Shown one piece after another: positions 1 to 4,818 of a stretch of 6,747 nucleotides of DNA (position 1 is its first letter; each line of letters begins with the position of its first letter). The notes below the pieces were generated by a model, which saw only the letters and a list, made by a program, of their open reading frames with translations, was not told the DNA's origin and searched no databases. Source of the stretch: an uncultured Steroidobacteraceae bacterium (GTDB taxonomy: Bacteria > Pseudomonadota > Gammaproteobacteria > Steroidobacterales > Steroidobacteraceae); contig CATPBQ010000139.1 in NCBI GenBank assembly GCA_955652795.1, forward strand, positions 1 through 6,747. The letters are read 5' to 3'. Made by a program: the position numbers and the translations under genes.

Positions 1-52
1 CAGCTTCGCTGAACGCGGCGGCCGGGTTGCTGCTGATGCTGGTGTTCGCCAT
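1..52 (-). CDS. secY: SecY preprotein translocase subunit, N-terminal fragment
   Basis: Only the first 17 codons are inside the window; the gene runs off the left edge. The visible peptide is MANTSISSNPAAAFSEA, a polar, Ser/Ala/Asn-rich cytoplasmic N-terminus. No transmembrane segment is reached. SecY is the central channel of the SecYEG translocon in the inner membrane. The call rests mainly on position: secY directly follows rplO at the end of the spc operon in proteobacteria. The ATG lies 19 bases after the rplO stop and is preceded by AGGA with a 5-base spacer. The sequence alone is too short to prove the family, so this is a context call. Confidence 0.8.
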   Translation of the reverse strand, partial: MANTSISSNPAAAFSEA

Positions 53-71
53 GCCTGTCCTGTGTAGCTCT

Positions 72-506
72 TCAGGCCTCGATCTTGCCGCCGGCGGCTT
101 CGATCACCGCGCGCGCGCCCTTGGTCACCGCCACGCCCTTGAGCGTCACCGCCCTGGTCAGCGCACCGGAGAGCACCACCTTGGCGCGCTCGGTGCCCCG
201 CGGCACGACACCCGCCTTCAGCAGCGCCTCCAGATCCACCAGCGCGCCTTCGACCTTGGCGAGCTCAGAGAGCCGCACCTCGGCGCGGCTTCTCTTCATG
301 TCGGAGCGGAAGCCGACCTTCGGCATGCGCCGCTGCAGGGGCATCTGGCCGCCCTCGAAGCCGACCTTGTGGTAGCCGCCCTTGCGCGCGCGCTGGCCCT
401 TAGTGCCGCGGCCGCAGGTCTTGCCCTGGCCGGCGGAGGCGCCGCGTCCCACGCGCAGGCGCGGGCGCTTGCTTCCGGGAGCGGGCCTGAGTGTGTTGAG
501 TCGCAT
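72..506 (-). CDS. rplO: 50S ribosomal protein L15
   Basis: L15 is a 23S rRNA-binding protein of the large subunit that joins late in assembly. The 144-residue product matches the family length. The N-terminal half is the glycine- and arginine-rich extended arm, with VGRG at 19-22, GQGKTCGRG at 26-34, and FEGGQMPLQRRMPKVGF at about 50-66, which is the family signature. The globular C-terminal domain ends AAGGKIEA. A small oddity is GRGTKG, where E. coli has GRGHKG. The ATG lies 4 bases past the rpmD stop, with AAGG about 11 bases upstream, so the two genes are probably translationally coupled. secY follows after 19 bases. Confidence 0.98.
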   Translation of the reverse strand: MRLNTLRPAPGSKRPRLRVGRGASAGQGKTCGRGTKGQRARKGGYHKVGFEGGQMPLQRRMPKVGFRSDMKRSRAEVRLSELAKVEGALVDLEALLKAGVVPRGTERAKVVLSGALTRAVTLKGVAVTKGARAVIEAAGGKIEA

Positions 507-510
507 ACGG

Positions 511-699
511 TTAAGCGCCTTTCTCGACGCGCAGCAGGTGCACGGCGGCCTGAATCATGCCGCGGTTCTCACGCGTGTCCGCCACGGACACGCTCTGGCG
601 AATGCGGCGCAACCCCAGGCCGCGCGCCGACGCCGCGATGTTCCTGAGCTGTCCGTGCAGGCTCCTCACCAGCGTCACTTTGAGTTGTTTGTCCGCCAT
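511..699 (-). CDS. rpmD: 50S ribosomal protein L30
   Basis: L30 is a small large-subunit protein of the bacterial/archaeal L30/L7 family. From the chosen ATG at 699 the product is 61 residues beginning MADKQLKVTLVRSLHGQ, the usual L30 opening. It continues through RGLGLRRIRQSV to a short hydrophobic strand, AAVHLLRV. An in-frame TTG at 708 would add three residues (fMet-Thr-Ala) and overlap the rpsE stop. ATG is preferred because the MADK start is typical and TTG is rare. No clear Shine-Dalgarno motif is seen upstream, so initiation may depend on ribosomes finishing rpsE, whose stop is only 5 bases before this ATG. Confidence 0.96.
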   Translation of the reverse strand: MADKQLKVTLVRSLHGQLRNIAASARGLGLRRIRQSVSVADTRENRGMIQAAVHLLRVEKGA

Positions 700-704
700 G
701 GCCG

Positions 705-1211
705 TCAACCCGTGATCTCTTCGAGGCTCTTGCCGCGCTTGGCCGCGATTTCCTCGGGCGAGCGGATTTTCGCCAGCGCGTTCATGGTGGCGCGCACGAC
801 GTTGATCGGGTTACGCGAGCCGTAGCTCTTGGCGAGCACGTTGCGCACGCCGACGCACTCGAGCACCGCGCGCATGCCGCCGCCGGCGATGACGCCGGTA
901 CCGTCGGAGGCCGGCTGCATGTACACGCGTGTGGCTCCATGCGTTCCTGTGACCGCGTAATGCAGCGAATCGTTTCGCAACGCGACGTTGATGAGGTTCT
1001 TGCGCGCCTGGGTCATGGCCTTGGAAATCGCGACCGGAACCTCACGCGCCTTGCCGAAGCCATAGCCCACGCGGCCGGTACCATCGCCCACCACGGTGAG
1101 CGCGGTGAAGCCGAACTGCCGGCCGCCCTTGACAACCTTCGCGGTGCGATTGACGGCGACGAGTTTCTCTACGAACTCGTCCGCCGACTGGCCCTTTTCT
1201 GGTCTCGCCAT
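705..1211 (-). CDS. rpsE: 30S ribosomal protein S5
   Basis: S5 is a small-subunit protein near the decoding centre and mRNA entry site. It contributes to accuracy and to the spectinomycin-binding region. The 168-residue product shows the N-terminal double-stranded-RNA-binding domain at about residues 11-75: FVEKLVAVNRTAKVVKGG, then FTALTVVGDGTGRVGYGFGKAREVP. The VKGGR loop at 27-31 is the segment altered in spectinomycin-resistant mutants of other bacteria, and it looks wild type here. The C-terminal domain contains GTGVIAGGGMRAVLE (about 104-118) and SYGSRNPINVVRAT. The start follows the rplR stop by 15 bases, with AGGT 9 bases upstream of ATG. Confidence 0.98.
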   Translation of the reverse strand: MARPEKGQSADEFVEKLVAVNRTAKVVKGGRQFGFTALTVVGDGTGRVGYGFGKAREVPVAISKAMTQARKNLINVALRNDSLHYAVTGTHGATRVYMQPASDGTGVIAGGGMRAVLECVGVRNVLAKSYGSRNPINVVRATMNALAKIRSPEEIAAKRGKSLEEITG

Positions 1212-1226
1212 GTGTGTGTTACCTGC

Positions 1227-1586
1227 CTAGAACTCGAGACCCGCTTCGCGGGCCGCATCCGCGAGCGCCTTCACGCGCCCGTGGAACTGGAAGCCGGAGC
1301 GGTCGAACGCGACCTTGCTCACCCCCGCAGCCTTGGTGCGCTCGGCGATCGCACGTCCCACCGCCTTGGCGGCCTCGACGTTGCCGGTGTTCTTCAGGCC
1401 CTGGCGCACCGCTTCCTGCAGCGTGGAAGCCACGGCGATCACCTTCGCGCCCACCGGGTCCGTGACCTGCGCGTAAATGTGCCGCGGTGTACGGTGCACG
1501 CTCAGGCGCGCCACCGCCAGAGCGCGGATGTGCGCGCGGGCCTTGACGGCGCGTCGCAGCCGGCGCTGCCTCTTGGTGATGATCAT
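1227..1586 (-). CDS. rplR: 50S ribosomal protein L18
   Basis: L18 binds 5S rRNA and, with L5 and L25, anchors it in the central protuberance. The 119-residue product is close to the usual 117. A strongly basic N-terminus (MIITKRQRRLRRAVKARAHIR) precedes RLSVHRTPRHIYAQV at about 28-41, the family hallmark. STLQEAV, LKNTGNVEAAKAVG, and FDRSGFQFHGRVKALADAAREAGLEF (94-119) follow, the last almost identical to E. coli. The ATG at 1586 has a perfect GGAGG at 1596-1600 with a 9-base spacer. A competing out-of-frame ATG at 1593 is only 2 bases from that motif. The gene is unusual in lying 91 bases after rplF, across a hairpin-rich spacer. Confidence 0.98.
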   Translation of the reverse strand: MIITKRQRRLRRAVKARAHIRALAVARLSVHRTPRHIYAQVTDPVGAKVIAVASTLQEAVRQGLKNTGNVEAAKAVGRAIAERTKAAGVSKVAFDRSGFQFHGRVKALADAAREAGLEF

Positions 1587-1595
1587 TTGTCATCG

Positions 1596-1600
1596 CCTCC
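1596..1600 (-). promoter_or_regulatory. Ribosome binding site of rplR
   Basis: A perfect GGAGG lies 9 bases before the rplR ATG, beyond the hairpin-rich spacer. It gives rplR an independent initiation signal, which matters because the 91-base gap makes simple coupling to rplF less likely than elsewhere in the operon. It also favours the ATG at 1586 over the out-of-frame ATG at 1593. Confidence 0.85.
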
Positions 1601-1614
1601 GGCGAGACTGCTCT

Positions 1615-1642
1615 CGGGGTTCGCGCACGAGCGCGAACCCCG
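1615..1642. repeat. Perfect 12-bp inverted repeat in the rplF-rplR spacer
   Basis: The arms CGGGGTTCGCGC (1615-1626) and GCGCGAACCCCG (1631-1642) are perfect reverse complements around the 4-base loop ACGA. In the transcript this should form a very stable GC-rich hairpin. No run of T follows it on either strand, so it does not look like an intrinsic terminator, and genes continue downstream. It may be half of a composite palindromic repeat with the adjacent GTAG hairpin, an RNA-processing or stability element, or both. The repeat itself is plain in the sequence; its function is inference. Confidence 0.9.
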
Positions 1643-1647
1643 TGCAT

Positions 1648-1666
1648 GTAGCGGCGCTTCGCGCCG
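1648..1666 (+). repeat. GTAG-headed hairpin, candidate REP element
   Basis: The plus strand reads GTAG (1648-1651) followed directly by a hairpin with arms CGGCGC (1652-1657) and GCGCCG (1661-1666) around the loop TTC. A GTAG tetranucleotide at the foot of a GC-rich stem is the layout of REP elements, including the GTAG palindromes of Stenotrophomonas, which are mobilised or bound by TnpA-REP (RAYT) tyrosine transposases. Location between two genes of an operon is also typical. The 7-mer TTCGCGC occurs both here (1658-1664) and in the neighbouring palindrome (1620-1626). A single copy in one window cannot prove a repeat family, and short GC-rich hairpins arise by chance in such genomes. Confidence 0.55.
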
Positions 1667-1677
1667 GAAAGAGGGCT

Positions 1678-2208
1678 TCATTTCTTCTTGCCCTCCTTAA
1701 GGGTGATCTGCTCATTCGCGTAGCGCACGCCCTTGCCCTTGTAGGGCTCGGGCGGACGAATGCCGCGGATCTCGGCGGCCACCTGGCCGACTTTCTGCCG
1801 ATCGATGCCCTTCACCACGATCTCGGTCTGGCTCGGGGTCTCGATGTTGATCCCTTCCGGGATCGTCACGTTCACCGGATGCGAGAAGCCGAGTGTCAGG
1901 TTCAGGTTCTTGCCCTGCAACTGGGCGCGAAAGCCGACGCCCACCAGCTCGAGCTTCTTCTCGTAGCCGCGCGTGACGCCGCGCACCATGTTGGCAAGGT
2001 GCGCGCGCGTGGCGCCGGCGCGCGTGCGCGCCAGTCCCGCTTCCGCGAAGCTGATCTGCAGCTTCTGCTCCGTCTGCACCACCGATACGCCGCTGGTGAG
2101 CGACAGGCTGAGCGAGCCCTTGACGCCCTTGATGGTCACCGCATCCGCGGCGATGGTCGCGGTCACGCCCTGGGGCAGTTCGACCGGAGCTTTGGCGATT
2201 CTCGACAT
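1678..2208 (-). CDS. rplF: 50S ribosomal protein L6
   Basis: L6 binds 23S rRNA helices next to the sarcin-ricin loop and stalk base, near where translation factors dock. The 176-residue product (177 in E. coli) has two tandem homologous domains, roughly 1-82 and 83-176. Visible signatures are MSRIAKAPVELPQGV at the start, TRAHLANMVRGVTRGYEKKLELVGVGFRA (about 67-95), LGFSHPV (106-112), and the C-terminal RRNA-contact motif RPPEPYKGKGVRYANE (151-166). It ends in a lysine cluster, EGKKK. The ATG lies 30 bases after the rpsH stop with only a weak purine-rich site upstream. Downstream is the 91-base hairpin-containing spacer before rplR. Confidence 0.98.
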   Translation of the reverse strand: MSRIAKAPVELPQGVTATIAADAVTIKGVKGSLSLSLTSGVSVVQTEQKLQISFAEAGLARTRAGATRAHLANMVRGVTRGYEKKLELVGVGFRAQLQGKNLNLTLGFSHPVNVTIPEGINIETPSQTEIVVKGIDRQKVGQVAAEIRGIRPPEPYKGKGVRYANEQITLKEGKKK

Positions 2209-2238
2209 GATGGCTGTTCTTTAGTCAGGACGCTGCTG

Positions 2239-2634
2239 TCAGGCGACGATGCACAGGACTTCACCGCCCTGTCCGATCGAGCGCGCCTGCTTGTCGGTCA
2301 TCACACCCTTGGGCGTGGAGACGATCACCGTGCCCATGCCGCCCAGGACTTTCGGCAGCTGGTCCTTGCCGCGGTAAATCCGCAGGCCCGGGCGGCTGAC
2401 GCGCTCCAGGCGGTCGATGACCGGCCGGCCTTCGAAATACTTCAGGCCGATCGTGAGCCGCGGCTTGCCGCTGTCGGCATCGAGGCGGAAGTCGGCAATG
2501 TAGCCCTCGTCCTTCAGCACCTTGACGATGGCGGTCTTCAGGCGCGAGGACGCCAGCTGCACTTCGCTCTTGCCCGCGGTCTGGCCGTTGCGGATGCGCG
2601 TCAACAGATCGGCAATCGGGTCGGTCATGCTCAT
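2239..2634 (-). CDS. rpsH: 30S ribosomal protein S8
   Basis: S8 binds 16S rRNA helix 21 early in small-subunit assembly. In E. coli it also represses spc operon translation by binding mRNA at the start of rplE. The chosen start gives 131 residues (130 in E. coli), opening MSMTDPIADLLTRIRNGQ and containing RVSRPGLRIY (78-87), LPKVLGGMGTVIVSTPKGVMTDKQAR (93-118) and GGEVLCIVA at the end. This carries the family signature STPKGVMT. A GTG at 2679 would extend the frame 15 residues into rpsN, but those residues are not S8-like. The ATG at 2634 has GAGGGG six bases upstream. The gap after the rpsN stop is 10 bases. Confidence 0.98.
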   Translation of the reverse strand: MSMTDPIADLLTRIRNGQTAGKSEVQLASSRLKTAIVKVLKDEGYIADFRLDADSGKPRLTIGLKYFEGRPVIDRLERVSRPGLRIYRGKDQLPKVLGGMGTVIVSTPKGVMTDKQARSIGQGGEVLCIVA

Positions 2635-2640
2635 GCGGCG

Positions 2641-2646
2641 CCCCTC
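2641..2646 (-). promoter_or_regulatory. Ribosome binding site that fixes the rpsH start
   Basis: GAGGGG, beginning inside the rpsN stop codon TGA, sits 6 bases before the ATG at 2634. It supports this start over the upstream GTG at 2679 and over the second ATG at 2628. Its overlap with the rpsN stop suggests coupled translation of S14 and S8. Confidence 0.8.
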
Positions 2647-2950
2647 ACCAGCTCGCCTTGGCGAGACCGGGAATCTCACCGCGGCTGGCGACCTCGCGGA
2701 TCTTCACCCTCGAGAGGCCGAACTTGCGGTACACGCCGCGCGAGCGCCCGGTAATGGCGCAACGGTTGCGCTGCCGCGACGCACTCGCATCCCGCGGTTG
2801 CGACTGCAGCTGCACCTGCGCAGCCACGCGCTGTTCGGGCGAGCTCTTGGGGCTGCGGATCAGCTCCTTGAGCTTCGCGCGCTTCGCCGCGTACTTTTTC
2901 ACGATCCCGGCGCGACGCTTCTCGCGCTCGACCATGCTCGTCTTCGCCAT
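2645..2950 (-). CDS. rpsN: 30S ribosomal protein S14, long zinc-free type
   Basis: S14 is a small-subunit head protein that joins late in assembly near S3 and S10. At 101 residues it has exactly the E. coli length. It begins MAKTSMVEREKRR and has the diagnostic RDASASRQRNRC (53-64), RKFGLSR (75-81) and the C-terminal RGEIPGLAKASW (90-101). Only one cysteine is present (C64), so the CxxC zinc-binding pairs of the short form are absent. The central insertion at about 25-50 that marks the long form is present. The ATG lies 17 bases after the rplE stop, with AGGA about 12 bases upstream, a slightly long spacer. Confidence 0.98.
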   Translation of the reverse strand: MAKTSMVEREKRRAGIVKKYAAKRAKLKELIRSPKSSPEQRVAAQVQLQSQPRDASASRQRNRCAITGRSRGVYRKFGLSRVKIREVASRGEIPGLAKASW

Positions 2951-2967
2951 AGACTTTATGGTTCCTG

Positions 2968-3507
2968 TTACTTCCGGAACGGGAAGTTGAATGCCTCGAG
3001 CAACGCTCGGCCGTGACGGTCATCTGTTGCCGTCGTAGTGATGGTGATGTCCATGCCCCGGACCTGATCGACCTGGTCGTACTGGATTTCGGGGAAAATG
3101 ATCTGTTCCTTCACGCCCAGGGTGTAGTTGCCCTGGCCGTCGAAGGCGCGCGGCGACACGCCGCGGAAGTCGCGGATGCGCGGCATCGCGATGTTGATGA
3201 GGCGGTCGAGGAACTCGTACATGCGGGTTCCGCGCAGCGTCACCTTGGCGCCGATCGGCAGCCCGGCGCGGATCTTGAACGACGCGATCGCCTTGCGTGA
3301 CTTGGTGATCAGCGGCTTCTGCCCGGTGATCTTGGTGAGATCGGCGAGCGCCGCGTCCATCACCTTCTTGTCGGCGACCGCCTCGCCCACGCCCATGTTG
3401 ACCGTGATCTTGCTGATGCGCGGCACCTGCATCACGTTGTCGATCTGCAGATTCGCGCGCAGGCGGGGGACGACCTGCTCGCGGTAGTACTGTCGTAGCC
3501 TGGCCAT
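2968..3507 (-). CDS. rplE: 50S ribosomal protein L5
   Basis: L5 binds 5S rRNA and contacts the P-site tRNA and S13 across the subunit bridge in the central protuberance. The product is 179 residues, as in E. coli. Signatures are MARLRQYYREQVVPRL at the start, NVMQVPRISKITVNMGVGEA (24-43), KPLITKSRKAIASFKIRAGLPIGAKVTLRG (64-93), and the C-terminal FPEIQYDQVDQVRGMDITITTTA. It ends NFPFRK. The ATG lies 26 bases after the rplX stop, and the Shine-Dalgarno match upstream is weak. Codons 7-13 can form a hairpin at the place where the E. coli S8 operator lies, so this start may be the control point of the spc genes. Confidence 0.98.
   Translation of the reverse strand: MARLRQYYREQVVPRLRANLQIDNVMQVPRISKITVNMGVGEAVADKKVMDAALADLTKITGQKPLITKSRKAIASFKIRAGLPIGAKVTLRGTRMYEFLDRLINIAMPRIRDFRGVSPRAFDGQGNYTLGVKEQIIFPEIQYDQVDQVRGMDITITTTATDDRHGRALLEAFNFPFRK
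3470..3488 (-). promoter_or_regulatory. Possible S8 translational operator at the start of rplE
   Basis: The transcript can pair ACUACC (3488-3483) with GGUCGU (3475-3470) across the 7-base loop GCGAGCA, with one U-C mismatch. This covers the second tyrosine codon through the Val13 codon. In E. coli, S8 represses spc by binding a hairpin at this same place in rplE, formed around the codons for Tyr-Tyr and Val-Val. The match in position is visible. However, conserved amino acids alone could produce it, and I cannot show the conserved S8-binding core. Confidence 0.4.
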
Positions 3508-3533
3508 AAATGCTTACCCAGTGCCCGGCGCCC

Positions 3534-3851
3534 TCAGGCGTCGAGCATCTCTCCGTTCGATTTGAAGAAGCGCACGCGCTTGCCATCGGTGAGCGTCTTG
3601 ATCCCGATGCGATCGCCCTTCTTGGCGCCCGGGTTCCAGATGGCAACCTTCGACACCGGCAGCGGCATCTCCTTCTCGATGATGCCGCCCTGCTTGCCCG
3701 CCTGCGGGTTGGGCTTCTGGTGCTTCTTCACCATGTTCACGCTCTCCACGACCACGCGGCCGTCGGCGAGCACCTGGATCACCGCGCCACGGCGGCCCTT
3801 GTTACGGCCGGACAGCACCACCACCTGATCGCCCTTGCGGATCTTCTTCAT
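3534..3851 (-). CDS. rplX: 50S ribosomal protein L24
   Basis: L24 is an assembly-initiating protein that binds the 5' end of 23S rRNA, near the exit of the peptide tunnel. The 105-residue product begins MKKIRKGDQVVVLSGRNKGRRGAV, the KOW motif at about 2-28. It continues with VNMVKKHQKPNPQ (38-50), GGIIEKEMPLPVSKVAIW, and the C-terminal GKRVRFFKSNGE (90-101). The ATG at 3851 shares its A with the rplN stop (TGATG) and has GGAAG 7 bases upstream. A GTG at 3854, directly before this ATG and in frame, would add one residue and make a 4-base overlap. ATG is preferred on codon strength and spacing. Confidence 0.97.
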   Translation of the reverse strand: MKKIRKGDQVVVLSGRNKGRRGAVIQVLADGRVVVESVNMVKKHQKPNPQAGKQGGIIEKEMPLPVSKVAIWNPGAKKGDRIGIKTLTDGKRVRFFKSNGEMLDA

Positions 3852-4219
3852 CACAATACTTCCGGGGCCAGGGAGATGATCTTCATGAACTGCTGATTGC
3901 GCAGCTCGCGCGTCACCGGGCCGAAGATGCGGGTGCCGATCGGCTCGAGCTTGTTGGTGAGCAGCACCGCCGCGTTGCCGTCGAAGCGGATCAGCGAGCC
4001 GTCCGGACGGCGCACGCCGTGCCTGGTGCGCACCACCACCGCGTCATACACCTCGCCCTTCTTGACCTTGCCGCGTGGAATGGCGTCCTTGACGCTCACT
4101 TTGATGACATCGCCCACCGTCGCGTAACGGCGGCGCGTGCCGCCCAGCACCTTGATGCACATCAGGGTGCGCGCGCCGCTGTTGTCAGCGGCATTCAGCA
4201 TGGTGCGCATCTGGATCAT
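3851..4219 (-). CDS. rplN: 50S ribosomal protein L14
   Basis: L14 sits at the subunit interface, forms bridge B8 and is the docking site of the silencing factor RsfS. The 122-residue product (123 in E. coli) is highly conserved: MIQMRTMLNAADNSGARTLMCIKVLGG, IPRGKVKKGEVYDAVVVRTRHGVRRPDGS (about 47-75), IRFDGNAAVLL, and IGTRIFGPVTREL through FMKIISLAPEVL. It is the first gene of the spc operon in E. coli. Here it starts 30 bases after the rpsQ stop, with AAGG about 9 bases before the ATG. No promoter or terminator is visible in that gap. Its stop overlaps the rplX start by one base. Confidence 0.98.
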   Translation of the reverse strand: MIQMRTMLNAADNSGARTLMCIKVLGGTRRRYATVGDVIKVSVKDAIPRGKVKKGEVYDAVVVRTRHGVRRPDGSLIRFDGNAAVLLTNKLEPIGTRIFGPVTRELRNQQFMKIISLAPEVL

Positions 4220-4249
4220 GATTCGAGCCCTTCAGCCTCATCGAGCGCT

Positions 4250-4609
4250 TCAGCGCTGCGCCGCCTTCGCCACGACCTCGAGCAGCCGCCACGACTTGCG
4301 CCGCGACATGGGGCGGCACGGGGTGATGATCACCACGTCGCCCTCCTTCGAGGTGCCGTTCTCGTCGTGCGCCAGGAGCTTCGTGGTACGGCGGATGTAC
4401 TTGCCGTAGGTCGGATGCTTCACCAGCCGCTCGATCTCCACGGCGATCGTCTTGTGCATCTTGTGGCTCACCACGCGTCCGGTCAGCGTGCGTGCGCCTT
4501 TCGCTTCCGGCGCCCTGCGCTCCGGCGCCCTGGGCTCCTGCGCCTGGGTTTCCTGCGCCGGGGTCTCCTGCGCCTGGGTTTCCTGTACCGGGGTCTCTGG
4601 TGCGCTCAT
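4250..4609 (-). CDS. rpsQ: 30S ribosomal protein S17 with repetitive N-terminal extension
   Basis: S17 binds the 5' domain of 16S rRNA in the small-subunit body early in assembly. The product is 119 residues against 84 in E. coli. Residues 40-119 are a normal S17: RTLTGRVVSHKMHKTIAVEIERLVKHPTYGKYIRRTTKL, then HDENGTSKEGDVV and CRPMSRRKSWRLLEVV. Residues 5-39 are an added segment of pentapeptides: ETPVQ, ETQAQ, ETPAQ, ETQAQ, EPRAP, ERRAP, EAKGA. The ATG overlaps the rpmC stop (ATGA) and has GGAGG 9 bases upstream. I see no ATG, and no Shine-Dalgarno motif, near residue 40, so the extension is probably translated. It is likely disordered. Confidence 0.96.
   Translation of the reverse strand: MSAPETPVQETQAQETPAQETQAQEPRAPERRAPEAKGARTLTGRVVSHKMHKTIAVEIERLVKHPTYGKYIRRTTKLLAHDENGTSKEGDVVIITPCRPMSRRKSWRLLEVVAKAAQR
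4493..4597 (-). repeat. 15-bp tandem repeat within rpsQ
   Basis: Seven consecutive 15-base units encode pentapeptides of S17 residues 5-39. The four nearest the start are clear. They alternate in two types, so there is also a 30-base period: 4537-4566 and 4567-4596 differ at only two bases. The units toward the core (EPRAP, ERRAP, EAKGA) are progressively degenerate. The pattern indicates recent duplication by slippage or unequal crossover in multiples of 15 bases, which keeps the frame. Copy number could vary between strains. Confidence 0.85.
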
Positions 4610-4818
4610 TTCTGGTTGCCTCCGCGGCTCGCCGCCTGCGTCTCGCGCAGCACGGTCTTCAGGCGCGCGATGTTGCGCCGCACTTTGCCGAACTGGTCGG
4701 GCTTGGGCGCCTGCCCGGTAGCGCGCTGCATACGCAGGGCAAACTGCTCCTTGCGCAGCTTCACGAGCTCATCGGCCAGCTCGGCCGGGGATTTGCCGCG
4801 CAGCTCTTTGGCGTCCAT
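4606..4818 (-). CDS. rpmC: 50S ribosomal protein L29
   Basis: L29 lies beside the peptide exit tunnel and, with L23, is part of the docking area for trigger factor and SRP. The 70-residue product is an expected two-helix protein. It has MDAKELRGKSPAELADELVKLRKEQFALRMQRATGQ (the KEQFxLRxQxATGQ signature at about 23-36), then KVRRNIARLKTVLRE. It ends in a short polar tail, ASRGGNQK. The ATG follows the rplP TAG with no gap, and the TGA overlaps the rpsQ ATG by four bases, so rplP, rpmC and rpsQ form one tightly coupled unit. Confidence 0.98.
   Translation of the reverse strand: MDAKELRGKSPAELADELVKLRKEQFALRMQRATGQAPKPDQFGKVRRNIARLKTVLRETQAASRGGNQK
4619..4623 (-). promoter_or_regulatory. Ribosome binding site that fixes the extended rpsQ start
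   Basis: A perfect GGAGG, within the last codons of rpmC, sits 9 bases before the rpsQ ATG at 4609. It is one of the best Shine-Dalgarno matches in the window. It argues that the unusual repetitive N-terminus of S17 is really made rather than being an annotation artefact. Confidence 0.85.

Noticed and set aside
700..708. L30 starting at TTG 708
   Set aside because: Adds only three residues with a rare start codon; the ATG at 699 gives the usual MADKQ start.
1615..1642. Intrinsic transcription terminator between rplF and rplR
   Set aside because: The hairpin is strong but no T-run follows on either strand, and essential genes continue downstream in the same operon.
2635..2679. Longer S8 starting at GTG 2679
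   Set aside because: The extra 15 residues do not resemble S8, overlap rpsN out of frame, and the ATG at 2634 has a good ribosome binding site and the canonical MSMTDPIADLL opening.
1477..2754. Plus-strand open frame of 425 codons
   Set aside because: It lies antisense to rplF, rpsH and flanking genes, which are certain. Its translation is Arg/Ala/His-rich with no recognisable domain, as expected for an antisense shadow in high-GC DNA.
4244..4257. Small hairpin AGCGC-TTCA-GCGCT at the 3' end of rpsQ, as a terminator for the S10 operon
   Set aside because: Only 5 bp of stem and no U-rich tract after it in the transcript; part of it is rpsQ coding sequence. Likely chance in GC-rich DNA.
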